Shown here one piece after another: positions 21,154 through 31,520 of a stretch of 64,000 nt of DNA. The position numbers and the translations under genes are program-made. Numbering within the stretch: position 1 is the first letter of the stretch; every line of letters starts with the position of its first letter. A model generated the notes under the pieces. It ran no database searches and had not been told where the DNA came from. It saw nothing but the letters and a program-made list of their open reading frames with translations. Source of the DNA: Pyrenophora tritici-repentis (Eukaryota; Ascomycota; Dothideomycetes; Pleosporales; Pleosporaceae); assembly GCF_003171515.1 (NCBI RefSeq), contig NC_089395.1, positions 2,542,001-2,606,000 of the forward strand, given 5' to 3'.

Positions 21154-21966
21154 ATGTACTTCCCCCAAGACTTCGTACAAACTCGACAGAGAAAAGCCAT
21201 GACCGACGACTACCGCGTAGCGAAGAAGCAGAAAGAATCTTCTACAGCATACACATACCAGCGACTTCCCCAATATGGAGCCTATCGTCAAGGAACCCAA
21301 CGAGCATTTCCACCGCATATCGGACAGCAAGCGACACCAAGTCAATATCCAAAGCTATGTGCTCCACAAATATACGTCCACACTTCGGCCGACGCCCAGC
21401 TCGCTGCTTACAAAGATGCCTTCATCACCAAGGCATGGCATGATGAGTGGCAGAAGGCACCGGAGGATTTTGGACCGGCGAGGCCTATGGTGTTGCTCAA
21501 TCAGCCCGCGAGAATCAACTTGCCCAGACACGCACTTCGAACAAAAGACGTTCATCTCAACCACTGGGATTGTGCACATGAGCCTGAGGGTGCCAAGACC
21601 CAGCGTCAGACATTGGAGCAAGAGACAGCAAAGAAGAAGGAGAAGATGAGTGTAATAGAAGCGATGAAGCAAGAGCAGAGGAGGATAATGGTCAAGCAGG
21701 CCGCACTGAACGCGCAAGTCATCGACCTTACCGACGACGATGTCCCAAGTGCCTCATCACTGTGGATGTATCATGGGGTTGACAACACGGAAAACTATCC
21801 CCCAGTCTGCAACAATCGGCCTTGGAATTATGTGGAAGGCATGACGGACTATGACTGCTTCCTTTCTGGACTCCCGTTCGACATGTCCGTACTGAATACA
21901 AACTGGGACACGATGTGGGGTCCGCAAAACGGGTACAGTTCGCAACAAAGTTATGGTGTTTCTTAG
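21154..21966 (+). CDS. Hypothetical protein with a SUMO-interaction-like motif
   Basis: A 270-residue uninterrupted frame. The ATG at 21154 (MYFPQDFVQTRQRKAM) and a second at 21199 (MTDDYRVAKKQKESS) are both possible starts. The N-terminal part has a KKQK basic patch and many Gln/Tyr/Pro residues. The centre (about 145-190) is a charged helix (QTLEQETAKKKEKMSVIEAMKQEQRR), followed at once by VIDLTDDD. This hydrophobic core plus acidic run is the classic shape of a SUMO-interacting motif, and VIDLTDD occurs in many nuclear SUMO-pathway proteins. The C-terminal 70 residues are rich in Asn, Tyr and Trp (YHGVDNTENYPPVCNNRPW). No enzymatic domain is recognised. A nuclear, SUMO-linked role is inference from one motif. 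It lies just upstream of copy C on the same strand. Confidence 0.66.
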   Translation: MYFPQDFVQTRQRKAMTDDYRVAKKQKESSTAYTYQRLPQYGAYRQGTQRAFPPHIGQQATPSQYPKLCAPQIYVHTSADAQLAAYKDAFITKAWHDEWQKAPEDFGPARPMVLLNQPARINLPRHALRTKDVHLNHWDCAHEPEGAKTQRQTLEQETAKKKEKMSVIEAMKQEQRRIMVKQAALNAQVIDLTDDDVPSASSLWMYHGVDNTENYPPVCNNRPWNYVEGMTDYDCFLSGLPFDMSVLNTNWDTMWGPQNGYSSQQSYGVS

Positions 21967-22281
21967 ATGGGTGTGCCCGTCTACTGTGTTTACTTTCAAA
22001 AGCGTTATTCATGGGTGAATGGCGATTTCACCACAAAAGTACTACGACTTGATGAGTCCCCGGAGTTTTCGGGCAACAATTTTACGACTTCACTTGGTTT
22101 CTGCGTCACTACGGTTACACTTTGTACTCGTCTAATTCACTTAATTTCCTCTTCTCTTCTTGTCTATAGAAATTCTCTTCCCTTCTCAATGAAAGTACCT
22201 TACCATTACCTTAATCAACCACACTCCTGAAGAATCAACTCATACCCTCTCCCACACTCTGAAAGATTCTAAAGTCACAAC
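21967..22281. other. Intergenic, leader of copy C
   Basis: About 0.3 kb between two tandem plus-strand genes. The last 150 bases are rich in TC and AC runs, as expected for a promoter and 5' UTR. Nothing else is seen. Confidence 0.45.
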
Positions 22282-23910
22282 ATGACCCAGCCTTTCCATT
22301 GTCCCGACTTTAATATGTTGCTGGAGCACAACAACCGCGACAATATAACTGCGGGGAACAATCCTGCCACTGTCTTAGAGAATACGATTGATCCGTCACT
22401 CGAATACATTCCTAGGGGATTACCCTTTGCAGGCTACGAATCGCAGAACCGCCACAATCAAGTCCCTGCCCCGCAAACGACTGACAATCATCGTCCAACT
22501 GCTCACGAGGCTTCACGCTCAATGCCTGCCCCGCCGCCTGTTCGCAATGTCCCACAGTCAGGTAATCCCCGCAGCCAGTTCCTCTCGGGAATTCCACTTC
22601 ATGATTACATGTTTCCGCAGGGCGGTCTTATCAACGCCACGGTCGTCGATATCATCGTGATCTTTCCGCAGTGGTTCCGCAACCCATATATTCTGGAACG
22701 CTTCCTGAACAATGGCATCACCGCAAACATCCAGTTTGTCATCTTGGACGAATACCGACACCTTGGCCTCACTTCAGTGGAACAGCTAGAACGCGCTAGA
22801 GATCATCTATCTGACACATACAGGAAACAGATGAGGAAGTACTTGGATTCCAAGTGGACCAAGCAGACTCACCGGGCACCATATGGCTGGAATACGCAGA
22901 CCATGTCAATCCACGACTTCAAGCCAGAGTCTATGGTGTCCGGTGGTCCATATGAAGCTCCACCATCTATACCCTTCAAAGACCTAGCTATCGGCCTCAA
23001 GAAGCTTCCCGTGGGGAGTGACGCGGGCGACTTGACACGCGCGCTGGATTACGCCATGCAAAACTATAAGCTGGATGAGCATGGCCACCCGGTCGATTTC
23101 GTCTTCCCAGACGACATTCACCTCATCTTGGACGCAATCGGTCGTACAGTGGTTACTGCAGGTAACGCCGACGTATCCATCATCATTCGATATCACAACA
23201 TCATTCGAGAACATGAGGCGGTGCGACGTAAGAAGCTTGCGGAGGACCGTAGGCAGACGGCTGATGAACGCAGACAACAGGAGTTGGCAGTAGAGGCTGC
23301 TAATCAGTCCATGAATCAGGATCATGAACATCAGATTCCTACGCAGCAGTCATCACTGTATGGATATGGACAGATGGACTGGCAAGTCCCGCAGCCTGCA
23401 CCACAACACTACCAGTCAGACGGTGAGTATGGCGGCATGTCGTCTACTGGTATGGGCTTCCATCCACCACGCACATACTCCCAAGATGCAGCCGCAGCCG
23501 TCGCGTCAAGACTAACATCTTACGGCACACCCCAGACCACCACCTCCCTCCCTCCCATCCCCTCCATCTGCGTCTTCTCGCCCTCCGATGACGACACCTC
23601 ACAACCTCCACCCCAGCAGTCTTGGCAGCCGCAGGACCCCGTAGCCGCCCAACAGCAAATCGAAGATTGGGTAGCTGCAAACAAGACGTTCGACCTAAAC
23701 GGTGTGCCCCAGTGTTCTATGCACCCCGCCATGCTTCTCCGAGAGTGCGCAGACCGGTTTGCAGCGGATGATACGAGTGATATTGCGCGCGCGGCGAGGT
23801 GGGCGGTGGCGCTTGGAGATTCGGACGTTTTGGAGTGGACGGTGGGCGATGCGGAGATGATTGTTGGACTGTTGGATGCGGCGGCGAACGGGTTTGAGGG
23901 ATTTATTTGA
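22282..23910 (+). CDS. Uncharacterised two-module family protein, copy C
   Basis: A 542-residue uninterrupted frame starting MTQPFHCPDFNMLLEH. Residues 1-105 are probably disordered (Pro, Asn, Gln rich). Module 1 is at about 112-162 (INATVVDIIVIFPQWFRNPYIL, ERFLNNGI). Module 2 is at about 228-288 (PSIPFKDLAIGLKKLPVGSD, AGDLTRAL, then FPDDIHLILDAIG). They match copies A and B in order, spacing and key residues. A charged helix follows (IREHEAVRRKKLAEDRRQTADERRQ is the region around 305-330), then a Gln/Pro/Ser-rich linker, and finally a short globular C-terminus (HPAMLLRECADRFAADDTSD; VALGDSDVLEWTVGDAEM). No known domain is seen. The absence of the Lys/Arg tail of copy B shows that the two modules, not the tails, are the conserved part. 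Confidence 0.76.
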   Translation: MTQPFHCPDFNMLLEHNNRDNITAGNNPATVLENTIDPSLEYIPRGLPFAGYESQNRHNQVPAPQTTDNHRPTAHEASRSMPAPPPVRNVPQSGNPRSQFLSGIPLHDYMFPQGGLINATVVDIIVIFPQWFRNPYILERFLNNGITANIQFVILDEYRHLGLTSVEQLERARDHLSDTYRKQMRKYLDSKWTKQTHRAPYGWNTQTMSIHDFKPESMVSGGPYEAPPSIPFKDLAIGLKKLPVGSDAGDLTRALDYAMQNYKLDEHGHPVDFVFPDDIHLILDAIGRTVVTAGNADVSIIIRYHNIIREHEAVRRKKLAEDRRQTADERRQQELAVEAANQSMNQDHEHQIPTQQSSLYGYGQMDWQVPQPAPQHYQSDGEYGGMSSTGMGFHPPRTYSQDAAAAVASRLTSYGTPQTTTSLPPIPSICVFSPSDDDTSQPPPQQSWQPQDPVAAQQQIEDWVAANKTFDLNGVPQCSMHPAMLLRECADRFAADDTSDIARAARWAVALGDSDVLEWTVGDAEMIVGLLDAAANGFEGFI

Positions 23911-26372
23911 GAGACGGGGGCTGCTGGGAAGGGACGGTATGGTGTGAGGAGGAAAGATGGGTGTACAGCTATTGTTTTGCGGTAGTATGAGCAGGGCATG
24001 GTATTGAATGGACAGCAGTGGGCTCCTAGGGAGTGGAGATCGAGACAAAGTTACACTAGCCTAGTGCCTCAAGCAAAGGCATATACGAATTCATGAATAC
24101 AGTACGTTTTTGTAACATCTCGTTTTCTTTGTGAAGCCTAACACAGTCGTCAAGCTGAAACTCAAAGAGGGTATCAGGAATGCACTGAAGCCTTTCTTGT
24201 GTATTGACGTCAAACTCTCAAGTCATTCAAACTAGTTGCCGCTCACTCCGTAAGTCGTAGCTGGTGGGGAACTCCAAAGCCCCCCCAATTTCATGCTGCA
24301 GTCCACTCAGTCCAACAAGCTTCTCTCAAAAACCACGGTGCTCAAAAGATTCCAAATTATCAGTGATGACCGGGGCGGACGACTTTGCCATCGCAAACTG
24401 ACTTCTGCCAACTTCCCGTTCGTCCTTTGCATTGCAACGACGACTGGAAAATAGATCCTGGGAATTAGTTTGCAGTTGATCGTCTCTCACCCTACATTCA
24501 TGTCGCTTGCACCGACATTCCTATGTTAATTGCAAGGCTGCTCTTCCTTCATCCTACACTCATAGCACTTGCACAGACAGTCCCATTGTACTGGTAAGGC
24601 TTAAATCATGTTCATACATATTTCATATCCACATCCCCCACTCAATTCCTGCTTCAAGCCAAACGAGCCACACACATCGCCTAGGCATTACATGACTGCC
24701 GATCCCAGTCTGCAAACAGCAGCAGATCATCATCGTCTACCCGTGCCCACAATCCTTTGTCGGCGGCCGGCTCAGCCAGCCAGATAGCCAGCCAGTGGGG
24801 GGCGAAAACAGACGTGCAGCCAACAGCATTCCTAATCTGCGTTGATCCTGCAATGCGCAAGGCTAGACGGTTCGTACGAACGTAGTAACAAGGACACGAT
24901 AGCGGTAAACCAAAGCGGTTGCGGCCGTTCCGTCTGTACGTTTATCCCAGCCTATGATCCTACATGTCCCAAATTTAGCTGCCTGGCTACCAAACCAACA
25001 ATCCTGAACGCCTCATCCTTTTCACGCCGCGGTATCCTTTTTCGGCATGTAGAAGCGGCAGGCAGACACCGAATGAATCGACCCCCATCGCCATCGCCTG
25101 ATACTCAAAACATGCCTATGTAGGTGTGTGTCCAAGCTGAGCTGAACCAATATAGCTATACGATAGATACACCAAACGGCCACGCCGAACGACCCCATGG
25201 ATTGGCCCAGCCTACAAGAGCAGTCATGCCAACGAACAGAACCACACGATGCACCTGGACCCTTACGCAGAACATGATCCCATGCACGCATACGCATACG
25301 CATGGCATACGCCTCTCGCAACCCAGCTCTCCACCACGATACACACAGATGACATCCCAAGACAGGCATCTAGACCCCCGCTCCCAAGTTGCCCGTTTCG
25401 CGACTGTCGATCGCAAAGAGGATACCGGAAACGACGGATTCCGCGTTCGAAACGGTTGTGTTGGGTTTTGGTGCGGCATGGCTGCTAGGTACTTGCGGGT
25501 TTGAAGGCAGGCGAGACCCGCATTTGCGCCACGCCATGCAAAGTCTCGCTTCGTGGGCGCAACGGGGCGTCTGGCAAACGATAGCGACGGCGATGGCGAT
25601 GGCGAAATAGGCTGTGGAGGATGAGGCGCTGTCTGTCTGCCTGCCTGCCTGGAAGCGAGCAAGCAAGCAAGCAAACAGATTCAAGACAGACGCATGAATC
25701 TTCCAACGCATCCCATGCCATCCACCTCCTCAGTCACCCACCAAACGAACAAACCCGCACCCCACGAATCGCACCCTGCCCCATCCCATCCCAAAGGATC
25801 CTCGCCTACCACACCCAACCTGCCCACTATGTGGCTTACACATGCGTTGGCTGCCTTACTTCCAAGTTCCCACCCCGATGGGAAACAAAAGTGCGCCCAT
25901 TTACGGTAATTCCAAATCTGCGTGGCTACCTGAAGAGGATTCCGCCGTGACCGCATTCGTATACCCTGTTCCTCTTTTTTTCCTCGCTCGTATCTGCAGT
26001 TGTTCTGTATGATTGGACAGGGGGGCCTGAATCAGAAGGTGCCGAGGTAGGGGATGTGGGTGGGGTGTTGGGATTGGCTGGGATTGACTGTAGCGAGGCT
26101 TGGGAGAAGGGAGCGGGAGGCTGAATGGGGTCGTTGTGGATGCGACTGACGTTGCGTGGGCCCTGTGCTGGAGGGACATTTTTTTTCGTTTTTTTGTTGA
26201 GCGCAGAGATGGCAACAAACAAAACAACCAACATTTGAGGCATAGATGTTGATTGACTGGCTCATTTCTTAGGGCTACAGTTTGTTTGTTTGAGTTGATG
26301 AGACTGAAGAGCCAATTTTTGGTTGGTTGATTGATTGAATATTGATAGACTTAAGGTTCTGAAGGGACGTTT
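23911..26372. other. Intergenic, no gene seen
   Basis: About 2.5 kb between copy C and the hAT transposase. Many overlapping frames occur on both strands around 25000-26240, but they are compositionally biased (Pro/Ser/His or Cys/Arg) and show no domain, so I do not call them. The right edge must contain the left end of the hAT element; a CAGTTTGTTTGTTTGAG run at about 26278 and a GGTTGGTTGATTGATTGA run at about 26320 are candidates. Confidence 0.4.
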
Positions 26373-29051
26373 CTATGACAATTCTGCAGGCGGCTCTTCC
26401 CACGTTCCTATCGCAAACTCTTCCGTGAGCTCCTCATCAGTATGCTTTGCTGCTGTTGTCGTGCTTGGTGTTGTAAAACCTGCACGAGTCCACCGTTGCA
26501 AGCACACCAAAGCAGCCAGTAACTGCGCGCCAATTTTCCGCCTTTGTGGCTCAATTATATCGCCAGTTCCCGCAAAAACGCGCTCACAATCAGAGCTGGA
26601 GGCGGGTATAGTCAACACGTCGATCGCCAATCGTGAAAGATGTGGATACTTCGGCTTCAACGATAACCAGTACTGTACAGCTGTTGGACCCTCCTTGTGT
26701 TGATCAGACGTCCACATAGGCTCTTTTAACCAGCTATCGTACTCATCCTCCACCTCCAATGTATGCTCGCCGTCCTCATCTAGTATAGCGTCGATAGCGT
26801 CGTCAAAGCTGCTCATGGTAGGTTTTGGCGCAGGGGTTGGTGTTGTGGCAGCAGCGGCAGGCTTGTAGGCAGCCCAAACCCGCAGAAACTTCGCGTGCGC
26901 GGTGCTCAATTGTGTAGGTTTGTCGCGCCAGAAGCGCTTAGAGTATGTTTTATATCGTGGATGTAGTGCCGTAGCTGCGTAGTAAATGGGACTTTGGAGG
27001 ATCTTAGTAAAGTAATTGCTCGCTTTTCGCCTCGCGGCTCGCAGGTTGATCGGGATGTGATCTTCGGGCGCCTCAGATGGCTCGTGGTTGACCGATTCGT
27101 ATGGCCGAAGGCGTGCATCCAGCTCAGTTATCACACTCTCAAATACTGGGATGACCTCGTAGAGTGCGCCAAAACGGCCACACTTGCCGCGGCCTTGGAG
27201 GCGATCTGTAGCAAACTTGAGCGGCTGCAGTATCGCCATGTACTCAGTAATCACCGCCCAGTCAGCCGCCGTAAGGCCGTCTGACCTCATCCACCGCGGC
27301 ACATCAGGCAGCTTGTTTCCTCTAATAGCTGCCTGTTCGTCAGCCTGTTCAGTCTCGCGAATGTGGTACGTGGCGTATGCGTTGATAGCTTGTTGGAGCT
27401 GAACTCCGCGCTTAAAGCAGTCGTAATAGCTGTTCCAACGTGTAACACACGGCTTAATTGGCTCGCGAGTGCCGCCGCTGGCGCCTGTGGGCATGCTGTT
27501 AACTGCCTCGCGTTGGCAATCTTCAAAAATACTCCACTGCTTCGGCGTGTTGATGTAGTTGATAATATCAAGATACACGCCAAGCGGTCCTTCTTTCCGC
27601 CACTCCTTCATGTAAAAATCCTCCATCTTTGTGTTCTCCAGGGCGTTGTTATACGCGTCAGCATCCCTCCCGAACATAATCGTTTGGCCAACAAGGTTAA
27701 GTATGTGGCAAGCGCAGCGGAGGCGGCGATCGGAGGCAGAAAAGTGGTACATCGCGGCGAGTTTGTTAACAGCGGTGTCGTTATTGTAAGCGTTATCGAG
27801 CACAAAGTAGCCGAGTTTGCTGCGATTAATGCTGAAGGATTGCAGGATTTTGGTTACAGCGTCAGCTATCGCCTCACCAGTGTGGGCACCCACCAGCTGC
27901 GGCAGCGCGATGGGTAGGTCAACTATCGCGCCCTTACTGTTGGCGTAGTGAGCAACTACAGAAAAGAAGCCACGTTTGCCGCCTTTTGTCGTCCACCCAT
28001 CGAAGCTTATATGTACCTTGCTCTCGGCTTCAGCCAACGCGCGCACCACCTGAGGCCGTAGCCAACTGTACAACCTCATCACGAACGCTGACACGCTGTT
28101 ATGAGACCTCCATAACGCCGCCTCTGCCTCAGGATTAGCAAGCCTGATCATCTTGCGAAAAGCCGGCGTCTCAAACTCGCGGAGTGGTCTGTTGTTGTCG
28201 ACCAGCCAGAGCGCAGCTGCCTGCCGAAATTCTTGTACGTCGAAGTTTCCTATAGTCTTGTACGCCTCTAGACTAAATTTGACACCGCTTAGAGCTGCCT
28301 GACGAAGTGATTGTTGTCCATGTTTGCGGAGAGGTTTGCTTAGGATTGGACCATCTTTGCTGAGCCGATGACCAGGTTTATCAAGCTGGAGGTGCCCGTT
28401 GGCGGCAGTGGTTGACTTCGTTACTCGGTGTACACCATTAGGTAGCTTATGAATATGACAGTACTTGCACACAAAGTACAACTCATCTGGGTGGTGAGTA
28501 CCCTCCTTCCAGACACGCCAGCCGTGTTGAAAAATCCAGCTTGCCTTGCCTCGTGGAGTGCTCAGCGGCGCGACAAACCCCTTTAATCGCGACCAATCGA
28601 CGCCCTCAAAGTCGCGAAAATCGACGCTCACAGCGCTATCCTCCTCCACCGAAGCCTCAGTGGCAGCGCTAGAGAAAGCTAAAGGCTGTACAATAGAGTC
28701 CTCTGGCTTATCAAACATTAACTGCGACTCCCAGGCTGGCTCATCAGTGAGCCGAGAGGCTTGTGAGGCAGCCAAAATAGGCAGTGGTGATGCCCGCCGA
28801 GGGCGCTCCTCGGGTTGTTGTACAGGCTTACATGGCGGTTCAATAGCCCGTGTGGGCGGCTCGATAACTTGTGTAGGCGGCTCTGTAGGCGGATCCGGCG
28901 TACTTTCTGGCAGCTCTATCGGCTGGGTTGGCTGACTGCCGTCACCCAACAGCGCTTTGAGCGTAGGTTTGCGCGTACGTTGTGCTCGCTTGAAGGGAGT
29001 ATCAGCTTCTTCGGCAGCCTCGGGCTTGCGTTTTGCTGGTATAGAGGGCAT
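26373..29051 (-). CDS. hAT-family transposase, intact
   Basis: An intronless 892-residue frame starting MPSIPAKRKPEAAEE. Residues 45-80 have a Pro-rich stretch with repeated EPPT/IEPP. A BED-like zinc finger is at about 170-230 (FVCKYCHIHK ... GHLQLDKPGH). The catalytic RNase-H-like core follows: the first Asp at about 351 in ISFDGWTTKGG, the second at about 419 in FVLDNAYNND, and a CACH element near 447-450. The glutamate is at about 823 in SSDCERVFAGTG, inside the C-terminal hATC dimerisation region (YWLSLKPKYPHLSRLAIDVL ... PQRRKIGAQLL). These residues are all in place, so the enzyme could be active. The protein cuts and pastes its own element in the nucleus. The termini are not settled: flanks at about 26278-26340 and 29390-29520 contain related TTTGTTTGA, GAGCCAA and GGTTGATTGATTGA motifs, but I find no clean 8-bp duplication. 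Confidence 0.93.
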   Translation of the reverse strand: MPSIPAKRKPEAAEEADTPFKRAQRTRKPTLKALLGDGSQPTQPIELPESTPDPPTEPPTQVIEPPTRAIEPPCKPVQQPEERPRRASPLPILAASQASRLTDEPAWESQLMFDKPEDSIVQPLAFSSAATEASVEEDSAVSVDFRDFEGVDWSRLKGFVAPLSTPRGKASWIFQHGWRVWKEGTHHPDELYFVCKYCHIHKLPNGVHRVTKSTTAANGHLQLDKPGHRLSKDGPILSKPLRKHGQQSLRQAALSGVKFSLEAYKTIGNFDVQEFRQAAALWLVDNNRPLREFETPAFRKMIRLANPEAEAALWRSHNSVSAFVMRLYSWLRPQVVRALAEAESKVHISFDGWTTKGGKRGFFSVVAHYANSKGAIVDLPIALPQLVGAHTGEAIADAVTKILQSFSINRSKLGYFVLDNAYNNDTAVNKLAAMYHFSASDRRLRCACHILNLVGQTIMFGRDADAYNNALENTKMEDFYMKEWRKEGPLGVYLDIINYINTPKQWSIFEDCQREAVNSMPTGASGGTREPIKPCVTRWNSYYDCFKRGVQLQQAINAYATYHIRETEQADEQAAIRGNKLPDVPRWMRSDGLTAADWAVITEYMAILQPLKFATDRLQGRGKCGRFGALYEVIPVFESVITELDARLRPYESVNHEPSEAPEDHIPINLRAARRKASNYFTKILQSPIYYAATALHPRYKTYSKRFWRDKPTQLSTAHAKFLRVWAAYKPAAAATTPTPAPKPTMSSFDDAIDAILDEDGEHTLEVEDEYDSWLKEPMWTSDQHKEGPTAVQYWLSLKPKYPHLSRLAIDVLTIPASSSDCERVFAGTGDIIEPQRRKIGAQLLAALVCLQRWTRAGFTTPSTTTAAKHTDEELTEEFAIGTWEEPPAELS

Positions 29052-31440
29052 GGATAAGGCTAAAAGTAAGCCGGAGCCGCGAGAAAGTAAGGTGTTGTTA
29101 AATGTTATAAGCCTGATGTCAGTAGCACTAGGAATAGAACATGTGTGAATCGTGTTGTGTATTGTGCTACAGGAATTGAGATCTATGTCTCTGCCAGCTA
29201 GCGTTGTGGGCGCTAAGCCTCGTACGTACTAGCCTGGAGTGAGTGAGAGATGGGATGGAACCTAGGTCATATAACTTACACGCGAGTAGGCTTAGTAAGC
29301 AAGATCCAACACTAAGAATTCGTCGTTGAGCAGCTATCCCAGAGGCCTCACCTAGGTATCCCCCTCCCTCGCTTACTATCAAACAACACCAATCCTATCA
29401 ACATTTTGTTCTCAAGATTGGTTGATTGATTGACAGAAATACAGTGGCTAACTGTTGGTTAGTTGGTTGGCTCCGAATCAAACAAATCAAACAACAATAT
29501 TGATGAGATATTGATTACTGACAACCTTGGTTGAGCGTTAGGTGGATGAGTTGGTGGTGGTGGGAGGTGTGTACGTTCGTACCTCACACAAAGACACGTG
29601 ATAGGTAACATCGTCGCAACCGTCCTTCATTTACAATTCACTATAGCAACTATCTGCACCTCCCCCAAACCAATTACCCCATAGCTCAACCGAAAAAAAG
29701 AAAAAAAGCGCCACACGACAACTACCCATTTCGCAATACCTACCTACCTACTCCTCGCACTCTCACTCGCTCAAACTGCTGAAATAGGAATGGAATGTAA
29801 ACACCGTCATCGGTGTTTACAATCAGCCCTAACTCACATGCCGAGGCGAGTACATCTTCTCCAAACTTTTTTCCCAACCAAACTAGCTGCAAAAACTCTA
29901 AAATTTACGAAACAGGAAATACGACTACAATAACTCCGACATGGAACGAGCGTTTGCGGTTTCGTTCCTCCACTTCCCTAACGGCAAAGATGACGCCCAG
30001 GTACGGCCAATATTTTCTCGTGATGAAATCGGCATCGAGGGGGCTCGTATCTGTAATGTCGGTGCCGGTGCATCAGCCAGTTTTTTTCCTTGTAGCCGAG
30101 ATCTCGTATTTCGGTTTCAACGGCGGCGGACGGTGGGGGTTGGAGGTGTCGTAGACGGAGGTTTCGTATCATTGTCATCATGGTCCGATCGGTGGTATGG
30201 GTGATGCCGAGGTATTCTACACTGCTTATGGTGTTTACAGTGTGTAGAAATAAACTTTACTACTGTATACATATATGCATGCCACCGCAGACACGTGCGA
30301 AACCCCTTACCCAATTACCTCTCAACCCTCCCTTCCAGCCCTCCATGTCGCGGTCAAAACACCCAAACAATCCCATCACCCCCTTCATCCCCATTCTCAT
30401 CTCGGTCCTCCGCTCCCCTCCTCTCCATTCATCCATCATCCACCCCCACAGCCGTGCACAGCACACGCGTCCCCTCCCCCACTACCTCTCCCCATGCGCC
30501 GAAGAAAAAAAAGGGGCTTCCTTCAACATCGTACGTTCCCTCCCCACCAGCCCGCCAGTGCCATCGTGGGGGGAGGAAGATCTACAGATCAGTAAGTAAC
30601 AGATAGACAAAGAAACGGCCTTGCGCGTAAGTAAGCTTCGGTCCTTCTACAATCCCTGTGCGTAACCCTTTCACGTGTCTCGGTTCGGCATATTGAATTC
30701 CTTCCCCCCTCTCCCTCGGCAGCGGAGAGAGCGAGGTTTGCGTTTATTTTGCCGATGTAGGCACGGCATCTAGACTTGGGTTACTGGGATGGGGGTTTGG
30801 AGGGTATGTACAGGGAGGGAGGAAGGGGGCGTATGACGTAGATTTACCGTTAAAAGCGCCGAGAATAGGGATACATACACTGCCTACCCATACCTACATA
30901 CCGCATCTTTCCATATACCTACGCTACACTATTAAGGCTGGTAAGGTAGCCTTACCGCTACATTCCAGCAGCCGAGTGACGTACATAACCCACCGTAGGT
31001 ATGATAGCAAAACGTACATATCCCCGTATACCCCCGACAGCGGCGGCCCCGGCGGCGGTGTTGTACATGTGTAAATGTGGGGCTAGATTATGTACATGAT
31101 GTACAGTATACCGGACAGCCAAGACAGGTACGGTAAATCATAGCCAGCCTTATACACAAGTCCGTTATCCGGTGTCCGTGATTTGCGGCTTCCGGGGGGC
31201 AACGAGGCAACGGAACGGAAGCAGAAAATGAGGCTCTGGCTTACGCAGACATGCATGCATGCAAATCTTCCATCTTTTCAGTCTTCGCCCTCGTGTGCTA
31301 TACGAAATACCGCGCCATGCGTCGCTGTCTGAATGTACCTACAGTAAAGATGTCATCGCATCGGATATTACAACCTACATTCTGCTATAACCCCACCCCA
31401 CCCAGCACCCAGCACCGACACCGCCCACCAACACCCTGTT
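29052..31440. other. Start of a long gene-free region, including the hAT right flank
   Basis: The first 500 bases hold the transposase promoter and the presumed right end of the element (TTGGTTGATTGATTGACAG at about 29421; GTTGGTTAGTTGGTTGGCTC at about 29453). Beyond that I see no gene; pyrimidine-rich frames at about 30180-30600 are low complexity. Confidence 0.45.
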
Positions 31441-31520
31441 CTGCCCTGTCCTGCCCTGTCCTGCCCTGTCCTGCCCTGTCCTGCCCTGTCCTGCCCTGTC
31501 CTGCCCTGTCCTGCCCTGCC
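31441..31520. repeat. 10-bp minisatellite
   Basis: Seven exact tandem copies of CTGCCCTGTC followed by one CTGCCCTGCC. The strand bias (C and T only plus one G type) gives a pyrimidine-rich top strand. Because 10 is not a multiple of three it does not suggest a repeat protein. Confidence 0.9.

Noticed and set aside
25156..25674. 172-codon minus-strand frame and overlapping frames
   Set aside because: Low-complexity Ser/Pro and Cys/Val runs, with open frames on both strands at once.
26278..29520. Exact termini and target duplication for the hAT element
   Set aside because: Related motifs lie on both flanks, but no pair of ends gives a matching 8-bp duplication.
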